Part shown: positions 1-5,372 of the stretch, piece after piece
How positions within the stretch are numbered: position 1 is the first letter of the stretch
Layout of the letters: each line of letters starts with the position of its first letter
NCBI GenBank assembly: GCA_013330155.1
Contig: DUIU01000031.1
Span: 1-5,372, forward strand
Direction: 5' to 3'
DNA length: 5,372 nucleotides
From: Candidatus Poseidonia sp.
GTDB taxonomy: Archaea > Thermoplasmatota > Poseidoniia > Poseidoniales > Poseidoniaceae
Translations under genes and position numbers: made by a program
Notes under the pieces: generated by a model
What the model was told of the DNA's origin: nothing
What the model saw: the letters and a program-made list of their open reading frames with translations, nothing else
Databases searched by the model: none

Positions 1-1727
1 CCGATGTTTTCCCGCTTGACCGTACTCAGCAAACCGACGCCGACGGTGACTGGGTTGGGGATAACCCCAACAGCGACCGAGCCGATGCTTGTCCAAATGC
101 TTGGGGTGATTCTCAATACGACCGTCTTGGCTGCCCCGACACCGATTCTGACGGGTATTCTGACCCAACGCCTGGATGGCCCAGCACCACGGATTGTTTT
201 GGAGCCGACGCCTTCCCTGATGACCCTACACAGTGGTGCGATGAAGACAACGATGGCTTTGGCAGCAACCCAGAGGGCAACCAAGCAGATGCGTGCCCCA
301 ACAATCCCGGTTCTTCAACGATTGACCGAATCGGTTGCTCTGACCGAGATGGCGATGGCTACTCCAATGCGGGAGACCCGTTCCCCGATGACGCAACGCA
401 ATGGTCCGACCGAGATGGCGATAACCGAGGCGACAACGCAAGCGGCAACAACCCTGATGCTTTCCCAGATGACACGAGTCAATGGAAGGACAGCGATGGC
501 GATGGCTACGGGGATAATCCGGGTGGCAACAACGGCGACGCCTTCCCCTCAGATTCCACACAATGGAGCGATGAAGACGGGGATGGTTATGGCGACAACA
601 CCGATGGGAACCTCGGAGATTTGTGCCCACTCGACTATGGTGAATCACAGGCTGAACTTAGCCGCGGCTGCCCAGACTCCGACCTTGACGGCGTGACCGA
701 CCCGTTGGACGCGTTCCCAAGCGACCCGTTCCAGTGGGCTGACTCCGACGGCGATGGATTTGGCGACAACACCAACGTCCCGAGCGGAGACGATTGCGTT
801 GATGTCTTCGGAAAATCATTCGAAGAAGGCCGACATGGCTGTCCCGACGCAGACCTTGATGGATACGCTGACGTTGACGACCTCTTCCCAGAGGACCAAG
901 AGCAGTGGGCCGACTTTGATGGCGATGGATGGGGAGACAACTACCTCTGGGAGAACACCACTGTAGCCGACGAAGAAAACACTGGCATGTTCCTCACCCT
1001 TCGTGAGCAGCGAGGGGACGCTTTCCCTGAGATTGCCAGCCAGTGGTCCGACCTTGACGGCGATGGTTGGGGCGATAACCAAAGCAGTTCCAATCGCGTT
1101 GACAACTTCCCACTGCGCGCTTCGCAATGGAACGATTTCGATGCCGATGGATTTGGCGATAATGCTGTTTCCGGCTCCTACCAGCCGGATGCCTGTCCAA
1201 AGGTCCCTGGAACCTCGACGGCCAACGATGAATTTGGTTGTCCCGACTCCGATAACGACGGAGTGTCAGACGACGCTGACCCGTGCCCGTGGGACCCAGA
1301 AGTTTCGCAAGGTTCCCGCAGCACGGCTAAATGCAGCATTACCTCCGACCCGAACCTCAAATCAAACGATGGCGGCGATTCATCTTCGCTTTTGAGCGGT
1401 GAGAGTGGGACGCTCCAAGTGATGGCTGGCATCATCATCTTCTTGCTCGCCTTGATCGTTGTTGCTCAAGTCGCTCGTGCGGCGGGCAAGCGCAAGGCGG
1501 TCGCCGCCAAACGAGATGACCAACTCGCAAATGCCTCCGTAGCTGAGGAAGAAGAGCGCCGTCAAGCATGGATTCAGCACTACCTTGCCGAAGGAAATTA
1601 CGCTGAGGCACGTGCTCTTGGCTGGGAAGGCACTGAAGGGTTGCCTGAATGGAAGCAATACGAGATGGAGCAACAAGCCGCTCAAGATGCAGCCATTCCA
1701 ACCATGATGGACCTCGAAAATCTGTGA
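1..1727 (+). CDS. Surface protein with thrombospondin type 3-like Ca2+-binding repeats and C-terminal membrane anchor (5' partial)
   Basis: The reading frame is open from the left edge (first whole codon at 3) to TGA at 1725-1727, giving 574 residues; the true start lies outside the window. Residues 1 to about 438 are acidic repeats rich in Asp, Gly, Asn and Trp. Nine FP..QW..DxDGDGxGDN units alternate with five GCPDxDxDG units. Such Asp-rich loops bind Ca2+ in thrombospondin type 3 repeats, so calcium binding is likely but inferred. A Ser/Gly linker leads to one hydrophobic helix at about residues 470-492 (MAGIIIFLLALIVVAQVA). Basic residues (GKRKAVAAKR) follow, so the repeats lie outside and the tail inside. 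The tail of about 80 residues is charged and helical, with a motif HYLAEGNYAEARALGW. An internal TTG at 621 is only a leucine codon within the repeats. The protein is probably a cell-envelope or adhesion protein; its ligand cannot be told from what is visible. Confidence 0.88.
   Translation, partial: DVFPLDRTQQTDADGDWVGDNPNSDRADACPNAWGDSQYDRLGCPDTDSDGYSDPTPGWPSTTDCFGADAFPDDPTQWCDEDNDGFGSNPEGNQADACPNNPGSSTIDRIGCSDRDGDGYSNAGDPFPDDATQWSDRDGDNRGDNASGNNPDAFPDDTSQWKDSDGDGYGDNPGGNNGDAFPSDSTQWSDEDGDGYGDNTDGNLGDLCPLDYGESQAELSRGCPDSDLDGVTDPLDAFPSDPFQWADSDGDGFGDNTNVPSGDDCVDVFGKSFEEGRHGCPDADLDGYADVDDLFPEDQEQWADFDGDGWGDNYLWENTTVADEENTGMFLTLREQRGDAFPEIASQWSDLDGDGWGDNQSSSNRVDNFPLRASQWNDFDADGFGDNAVSGSYQPDACPKVPGTSTANDEFGCPDSDNDGVSDDADPCPWDPEVSQGSRSTAKCSITSDPNLKSNDGGDSSSLLSGESGTLQVMAGIIIFLLALIVVAQVARAAGKRKAVAAKRDDQLANASVAEEEERRQAWIQHYLAEGNYAEARALGWEGTEGLPEWKQYEMEQQAAQDAAIPTMMDLENL
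3..1316 (+). repeat. Protein-level tandem repeat array: nine 21-residue A units and five GCPD-type B units
   Basis: A units (FPxDxxQWxDxDGDGxGDN) start at nucleotides 3, 207, 375, 456, 537, 708, 879, 1017 and 1101, and each is exactly 21 codons long. B units (DxCP, then about 15 residues, then GCPDxDxDG) sit between some of them. The order is A1 B1 A2 B2 A3 A4 A5 B3 A6 B4 A7 A8 A9 B5. Start-to-start distances between A units are 68, 56, 27, 27, 57, 57, 46 and 28 residues, mostly one or two multiples of about 28. B units usually carry two cysteines 15-18 residues apart. The first unit is degenerate (QQ for QW, DGDW for DGDG). A8 and A9 lose the Asp after FPx. The array is repetitive as protein but not as DNA, because most matched codons differ synonymously. 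Confidence 0.85.
1410..1478 (+). other. Transmembrane helix of the repeat protein
   Basis: About 23 residues are almost entirely hydrophobic, preceded by a Ser/Gly-rich linker and followed directly by Arg and Lys residues. By the positive-inside rule the repeats face outward and the C-terminal tail of about 80 residues faces the cytoplasm. It is the only strong hydrophobic segment in the visible part of the protein. Confidence 0.85.
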
Positions 1728-1771
1728 AGCCTCACGCATGCTTTGCACCGCTGACCTTTCAAAGGGGAACG

Positions 1772-1791
1772 GCCCATGTTTCTCTATGGGC
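1772..1791 (+). promoter_or_regulatory. Inverted repeat overlapping the likely start codon of the regulator gene
   Basis: GCCCAT at 1772-1777 is perfectly complementary to ATGGGC at 1786-1791, with an 8-base spacer. The right arm begins exactly at the preferred ATG. In RNA this is a 6-bp GC-rich hairpin that would cover the start codon; as DNA it is a 20-bp dyad of a size a dimeric winged-helix protein could bind. Just upstream, CCTTT/AAAGG at 1755-1765 forms a second short inverted repeat with one central base. Both are seen in the sequence; any regulatory role is a guess, and arms this short can arise by chance. Confidence 0.25.
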
Positions 1792-4338
1792 GAGAAGCCG
1801 TTAGGCCGAATGTCGTTGGTAGCGGGGTTGTTGGTAACCTCGCTCTTCATTGGTTTGGTTTCGGCTGACCAAGGCGACGTGGACCTTTTGGTTGAGGTTC
1901 AAGAGGCCCCCGATGAACCATGGTACGAGCCTGGAAACCCCCTTGTACTCGCACCAAGTTTGGTCAACAACGGGCCTGAAATATCGCTCTTGGTCAACCC
2001 CGCTTGTCCCTTTGTCTTCAACGTCTACAATGCCTCGAATGTGATGGTCGTCAACGGCTCCTCTTCTTGTCCTGCTCGTGAGCAAGGGCTGGACCTTTTC
2101 GCCGGGGAACGCCTTGATTTCCCATTGATGGAATGGTCGATGAAGGATGCCGATGGAGCATGGCTCGAAAGTGGAACGTACTGGGTGGAACTTCTTCACT
2201 CCGCAGGATTCTCCCACACCGTGGTGGCGACCATTCAAACCCCAGTTCAACTCCCTAATTCACTTGTATTCGATGTCGAGACGACCCAACGTACTGGTTC
2301 ATCAGGCCCCTTGCTTTACATGGTAAACCTTCACAACCCAACTGAACAGAGCGTTGATTTGACCTCTGTTGCGCCATGTCAGTTTGAAATTTCAGTGGAC
2401 AGCGTTCACCGTTTGGGTTCTTCGTGCATGGGAGAGGTCAACACCTTGATGCCCGGCGAGGTGATTTTGGTTGAACAATTCACGGCGAGCCCGACCTCCG
2501 CCGTTTCCATCACTACCCCCGGCGAGAACCTAGCGTTTGCATTGACCGGTCAGGAGGACATATCGATGTCTTCGAGCCTCTCGATGGGCCTCGAATTGAG
2601 CGGCAACGAATTCCCAGCCTATGGTCCAGGTGAAACTTTGGTCAGCGAAGTGACTCTGAGCCCGTCATTGGACGAGTCTGTTCTGGTTGAGTTCACCTCA
2701 TCGTGCAAGGCAGAGATGTGGATTGTTGATGATCTCGGTCAACTTGTGTACGATAGCCGTGCCGAGAAAACATGCATGGACATTGACTTGGAGTTGACCG
2801 TGAATTCTGACGAACCAGAACGGTTGTCACTTCCTCAATGGAATTTCTTTGACATGAACGGTTGTCGAGTCGGACCCGGCGTCTATACCGTCGTTGCTGA
2901 AGTGCCAGAGCACGGTTTAACCACCAGTGAACACGTCCGCTTCCATTCCAGCGAGGCTAATCCTTGTGTTGATGATGACATTGCTACGCTCGAGGCTACT
3001 CTTGCATGGCAAGATGAACAAACGCTTCGCATCGAAGCCATTGTTCACAACGATGAGCCGTACCATCTTCGAATGGCCCAACCTTGCACGTTTGAAATTG
3101 CTTTCCTTGACCAGAGCGATGAAATTGTCCACGCCTACCAAACGCTTTGCGACGCCTATGACGGGCGAAAAATTCTGCTGCCCACCTCCTCAGAACCGCT
3201 ACAATTTGACGCCCTTGATGTGCGCATGATTCAGGATGGAACACCTCTCCTTCCCGACGGTTTTTACACGTTGAAAATAACCGTGCTGTCGACGTCCACG
3301 TCCAGTATGACGCTGCCCTTTGCTTGGCCCAACGACTTTGGTGAAGCCGAAGATGAAGGAGAGTCGCTTCCAGCCCCAGACCGCTTTGAAATCGTTGGGA
3401 CTTGGGTGGGGTTGCTCACGGAAGAAGGAACCTGTTACATGTTGGAACACGATGGAGCAACGCACCTTCTTTCAAACGCCAGAACCCTGCCTTCGTGGCG
3501 TCCGAGTTCAGAACTTCAAGGCGTTTACATCGTTCAAACAGCGGAAGCTTCGCCTGCTTGTGGCGACTACCTCGCTCCTTCGGTTGAGGTCGTAGAAGTT
3601 CGCATGGAAGCGTCCAATGCCGTTGATGAAAGTGCCAGCGCCGTCGTTCCCGACGAGCCACCGACGGTCATCATTGAACCCACCTCCACGGCACCGATGC
3701 TGACCGTAATCGTCTCCGCTTCGCTTCTCTCCCTGTTGTTTGCAGCGGCGTTGACCAATGAAGGATTGCGCCTTCCAGCAACCGCTGCCGGTTTGTGGTT
3801 CCTTGGACTGATTGGAAAAACGCACGAAACCACCGATGGACGATACCAACGAGGCCGCTTGATGGGGTACTTGACGGCAAACCCCGGGTGCCATTTCCGT
3901 GCACTCATGAGTGCGTTGGAGATGAGCAACGGCCAAATCACCCACCACTTGCGTGTGCTAGAAGCCGAAGAACACGTTTGGCGAAAGAATGACGGGCGCC
4001 TTGTTCGGTTCTATCCATTGACCAACAAACTTCATCCCGATACTCGAGAGGAGGACCTCCCCGTGCCTTTGCTTTCACCGGACCCCAACAGCCTTCAAGG
4101 GAAAATCCTCAACCTGCTTGACCACGATGGAGGGCTAGGTCAATTCCCAACGCAGGCCGAACTGGCAAAGCGCCTTGAGAAAAGCCAACAATTGATTTCT
4201 CATCATCTTCGAACGCTCCAAAAATATGGATTGGTCGAACGCCGGAAGATGGGCGTCAAGAATCGATACAAATTGACCAGAGAAGCCGTGTTTTTGCTCG
4301 AAACGAACGATGACTTCTCCCATGACGAAAGAGCCTGA
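1786..4338 (+). CDS. Membrane-anchored one-component transcription regulator: BsuPI-like ectodomains, transmembrane helix, tandem winged HTH
   Basis: The 850-residue protein starts with a signal peptide, residues 1-27 (basic n-region, core SLVAGLLVTSLFIGLV, VSA before the predicted cut). An ATG at 1738 would add 16 residues and an unusually long n-region; an ATG at 1810 would remove the basic residues. No Shine-Dalgarno sequence decides between them. Four beta-rich modules follow at about 52-149, 159-266, 268-387 and 400-512. Each has a close cysteine pair, and three end in a G.Y strand; this resembles BsuPI-type beta-sandwiches. A fifth small module (about 533-608) has cysteines 550 and 592. 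A transmembrane helix lies at about 636-657, then a second hydrophobic patch at 661-677. Two winged HTH domains follow: 685-744 (ITHHLRVL, wing ending RLVRFYP) and 769-831 (ISHHLRTL, wing NRYKLT). The likely role is to sense something outside the cell and bind DNA from the membrane. The signal and target genes are unknown. It lies 58 bases after the surface-protein gene. Confidence 0.87.
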   Translation: MGEKPLGRMSLVAGLLVTSLFIGLVSADQGDVDLLVEVQEAPDEPWYEPGNPLVLAPSLVNNGPEISLLVNPACPFVFNVYNASNVMVVNGSSSCPAREQGLDLFAGERLDFPLMEWSMKDADGAWLESGTYWVELLHSAGFSHTVVATIQTPVQLPNSLVFDVETTQRTGSSGPLLYMVNLHNPTEQSVDLTSVAPCQFEISVDSVHRLGSSCMGEVNTLMPGEVILVEQFTASPTSAVSITTPGENLAFALTGQEDISMSSSLSMGLELSGNEFPAYGPGETLVSEVTLSPSLDESVLVEFTSSCKAEMWIVDDLGQLVYDSRAEKTCMDIDLELTVNSDEPERLSLPQWNFFDMNGCRVGPGVYTVVAEVPEHGLTTSEHVRFHSSEANPCVDDDIATLEATLAWQDEQTLRIEAIVHNDEPYHLRMAQPCTFEIAFLDQSDEIVHAYQTLCDAYDGRKILLPTSSEPLQFDALDVRMIQDGTPLLPDGFYTLKITVLSTSTSSMTLPFAWPNDFGEAEDEGESLPAPDRFEIVGTWVGLLTEEGTCYMLEHDGATHLLSNARTLPSWRPSSELQGVYIVQTAEASPACGDYLAPSVEVVEVRMEASNAVDESASAVVPDEPPTVIIEPTSTAPMLTVIVSASLLSLLFAAALTNEGLRLPATAAGLWFLGLIGKTHETTDGRYQRGRLMGYLTANPGCHFRALMSALEMSNGQITHHLRVLEAEEHVWRKNDGRLVRFYPLTNKLHPDTREEDLPVPLLSPDPNSLQGKILNLLDHDGGLGQFPTQAELAKRLEKSQQLISHHLRTLQKYGLVERRKMGVKNRYKLTREAVFLLETNDDFSHDERA
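1939..3609 (+). repeat. Four diverged BsuPI-like beta-sandwich modules plus a fifth Cys-paired module
   Basis: Modules lie at about 1939-2232, 2260-2583, 2587-2946, 2983-3321 and 3382-3609. Modules 1, 2 and 4 share a C[PQT]F.[FI] strand start (CPFVFNVY, CQFEISV, CTFEIAF) and a second cysteine 16 to 21 residues later. Module 3 has the equivalent pair at residues 307 and 330 plus two more cysteines (360, 394). Modules 1, 3 and 4 end with a proline- or glycine-led turn and G.Y strand (GTYWVEL, GVYTVVAEV, GFYTLKITV). Module 5 looks different, like a small barrel, with cysteines 550 and 592. The fold assignment is by pattern only. The twelve ectodomain cysteines are an even number, which would allow six disulfides. 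Confidence 0.6.
3691..3756 (+). other. Transmembrane helix of the regulator
   Basis: The segment PMLTVIVSASLLSLLFAAAL is strongly hydrophobic and separates the secreted modules from the DNA-binding tail. Four residues later a second hydrophobic stretch (3766-3816, LPATAAGLWFLGLIG) precedes a basic region and the first winged HTH. Only one of the two can span the membrane if the signal peptide is cleaved and the DNA-binding domains are inside. Confidence 0.75.
3838..4017 (+). other. First winged helix-turn-helix domain of the regulator
   Basis: The order is a basic lead-in (GRYQRGRLMGYL), the NPG turn common in archaeal winged-HTH regulators, a helix (FRALMSALEMS), the recognition helix (NGQITHHLRVLEAE), and a wing of charged residues ending RLVRFYP. 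A cysteine sits at NPGCHF, where a small hydrophobic residue is more usual. Confidence 0.8.
4090..4278 (+). other. Second winged helix-turn-helix domain of the regulator
   Basis: SLQGKILNLLDHD opens the domain, followed by the positioning helix (TQAELAKRLEKS), the recognition helix (QQLISHHLRTLQKYG) and a basic wing (VERRKMGVKNRYKLT). The ISHHLRTL core lies 86 residues after ITHHLRVL of the first domain. The wing is more basic than that of the first domain, so this copy may provide the main DNA contact. Confidence 0.8.
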
Positions 4339-4425
4339 GGATTCAAGCAGAACCTGCTGTTTGAGGCGTGGATTTCATAGCATGTTGTGGAGTGGAACCT
4401 TTTGTCCAGTGGACGGTGATGCACA
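4339..4425. other. Intergenic region before leuS with a weak bulged hairpin
   Basis: This gap of 87 bases separates the regulator from leuS. Just after the regulator's stop codon, TTCAAGCAG at 4342-4350 can pair with CTGC at 4354-4357 and TTGAG at 4361-4365, giving a 9-bp stem (one G-T wobble) with a 3-base bulge and a 3-base loop. There is no clear T-tract after it, so it is not a convincing terminator. No convincing TATA box or ribosome binding site was found; TTTCATAG at 4373-4380 is the most AT-rich stretch and only weakly TATA-like. Confidence 0.25.
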
Positions 4426-5372
4426 ATGTCTGCCGAAACGAAGCCAGTGGACGAAGTCGGTTGGCAGCAACAATGGGACGAAGCGGGATTGTTTCATGCC
4501 AACATCCACCAAGACCGCCCGAAGTTCTACTGCTTGGAAATGTACCCGTATCCCTCAGGTAAAATGCACATGGGGCACGTTCGAAACTATTCGATTGGCG
4601 ACGCTGTCGCCCGATTCAAGCGTTTGCAAGGCTTTGACGTCCTTTACCCAATGGGTTTCGACTCCTTTGGAATGCCAGCCGAAAACGCCGCCATGTCGGA
4701 AGGAGGGCACCCTCATGACATCACTGAGCGAAACATGGCTTCAATCACCCAACAGATCAAGCGAATGGGCTTCTCCTACGATTGGCGTCGTACGCTGAAG
4801 AGCCATGACCCTCGATACTACAAGTGGAATCAGTGGTTTTTTACGAAATTTATGGAAAACGGCCTCGCTACGCGAGAATTTGCACCCGTGAACTGGTGCA
4901 CCTCCTGCACCACGGTCTTAGCCAATGAGCAAGTCAAGGCCGGCCGTTGTTGGCGTTGCAATGGCCCCGTGGCCCAAAAAGAAATGAGTCAATGGTTCCT
5001 CAATCTTCCATCCTACGGGCAAGAATTGTACGACGGGCTTGATACCATCGGTTTCCCAGAGCACGTCAAGGCGCTCCAACGGGACTGGTTGGGTCGCTCT
5101 GAAGGAGCGAACATCCTCTTTGGTATCGACGGAAGCGACGATGACATCGAAGTTTACACCACTCGGCCTGACACCCTTTTTGGTTCCACCTTTGTCACCC
5201 TCGCCCCAGAGCATCCACTCGCTGAATCCTTGGTGCGTGGTACCGAACACGAAGCAGCCTGGAAGGAACTCTATGACGAGGTTTCGGTAACAACGGAGTT
5301 TGACCGAATCAAAAACATGAACAAGAAGAAAGGTGTGTTTTCCGGCCGTTTTGCCGTTCATCCCTTGACCGG
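4426..5372 (+). CDS. leuS: Leucyl-tRNA synthetase, bacterial type (3' partial)
   Basis: The enzyme charges tRNA-Leu with leucine in the cytoplasm using ATP; it is a class I aminoacyl-tRNA synthetase. The ATG at 4426 is fixed by an in-frame TGA at 4417-4419 with no other ATG between them. The visible 315 residues include the class I HIGH signature as HMGH at 48-51 within YPYPSGKMHMGHVRNY, then MGFDSFGMPAENAA at 76-89. A four-cysteine zinc module has Cys 158, 161, 175 and 178, around TVLANEQV. The editing (CP1) domain begins with TTRPDTLFG at 245-253 followed by LAPEHPL. These signatures match bacterial LeuRS rather than the archaeal/eukaryotic form. The rest of the editing domain, the KMSKS loop and the anticodon-binding part lie beyond the right edge; bacterial enzymes are usually above 800 residues. 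No Shine-Dalgarno sequence is visible. It is probably transcribed separately from the regulator, although the gap is short. Confidence 0.96.
   Translation, partial: MSAETKPVDEVGWQQQWDEAGLFHANIHQDRPKFYCLEMYPYPSGKMHMGHVRNYSIGDAVARFKRLQGFDVLYPMGFDSFGMPAENAAMSEGGHPHDITERNMASITQQIKRMGFSYDWRRTLKSHDPRYYKWNQWFFTKFMENGLATREFAPVNWCTSCTTVLANEQVKAGRCWRCNGPVAQKEMSQWFLNLPSYGQELYDGLDTIGFPEHVKALQRDWLGRSEGANILFGIDGSDDDIEVYTTRPDTLFGSTFVTLAPEHPLAESLVRGTEHEAAWKELYDEVSVTTEFDRIKNMNKKKGVFSGRFAVHPLT

Noticed and set aside
621..623. TTG as the start of a 368-residue protein
   Set aside because: The codon is the Leu of DLCP inside the repeat array, and the same repeats continue upstream in frame to the left edge, so the gene begins outside the window.
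226..648. Minus-strand open frame rich in His, Arg and Cys
   Set aside because: It lies antisense to Asp/Gly repeats. The repetitive codons GAT, GGC and GAC produce long stop-free antisense frames, and the translation has no recognisable domain.
4..696. Plus-strand open frame of 230 codons overlapping the repeat region
   Set aside because: It is shifted by one base from the real frame. Its translation is a low-complexity Thr/Ala/Met mixture, whereas the frame starting at 3 gives clean FP..QW..DGDG repeats that continue without a stop to 1727.
1761..1768. AAAGGGGA as a Shine-Dalgarno sequence for the ATG at 1786
   Set aside because: It ends about 18 bases before the ATG, too far for normal pairing, and does not match the usual GGAGG core.
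1738..1785. Earlier ATG as the regulator start
   Set aside because: It is possible but less likely: it adds 16 residues (MLCTADLSKGNGPCFS) ahead of a well-formed signal peptide, and there is no ribosome binding site before it.
3508..3948. Overlapping minus-strand open frames of 77-146 codons
   Set aside because: They are antisense to the regulator's membrane segment and first winged HTH, where the plus-strand frame is clearly coding; no domain or start signal supports them.
4310..4798. Plus-strand open frame of 162 codons across the intergenic region
   Set aside because: It overlaps leuS out of frame; the leuS frame carries the HMGH and AENAA signatures while this one has none.
4918..5361. 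Minus-strand open frame of 147 codons
   Set aside because: It is antisense to the conserved zinc and editing regions of leuS, and its translation is not recognisable.

Overview
The window suggests a marine planktonic archaeon, most likely of the Marine Group II / Poseidoniia type. The reasons are a large secreted membrane protein whose tail carries two archaeal-style winged-helix DNA-binding domains, an acidic Ca2+-binding repeat surface protein with a single C-terminal anchor, and the absence of any recognisable Shine-Dalgarno sequence before the two visible gene starts. The lineage is inferred from protein architecture alone. The only housekeeping gene, leuS, is of the bacterial type and does not by itself point to Archaea.

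Layout: three genes, all on the + strand and closely packed. (1) Positions 1-1727 hold the C-terminal 574 residues of a surface protein, open at the left edge. It has nine 21-residue FP..QW..DGDG.GDN units interleaved with five GCPD-type units (thrombospondin type 3-like), then one transmembrane helix and a charged cytoplasmic tail of about 80 residues. (2) Positions 1786-4338 (alternative start 1738) encode a membrane-anchored one-component transcription regulator. It has a signal peptide, four cysteine-paired beta-sandwich modules resembling BsuPI domains, a fifth small beta-rich module, a transmembrane helix and two winged helix-turn-helix domains. (3) Positions 4426-5372 hold the first 315 residues of leucyl-tRNA synthetase, running off the right edge.

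The gaps are short (58 bases before gene 2 with the preferred start, 87 before gene 3). A 6-bp inverted repeat lies over the preferred start codon of gene 2, and a weak bulged hairpin follows its stop codon. No RNA gene, mobile element or CRISPR array is visible, and no gene is supported on the minus strand.

The most interesting reading is the pair formed by genes 1 and 2: a calcium-binding surface protein beside a regulator with a large disulfide-stabilised external domain and an internal DNA-binding tail. This would fit a cell-surface sensing unit acting directly from membrane to promoter. The functional link is inferred from adjacency only. leuS is probably an unrelated housekeeping neighbour.
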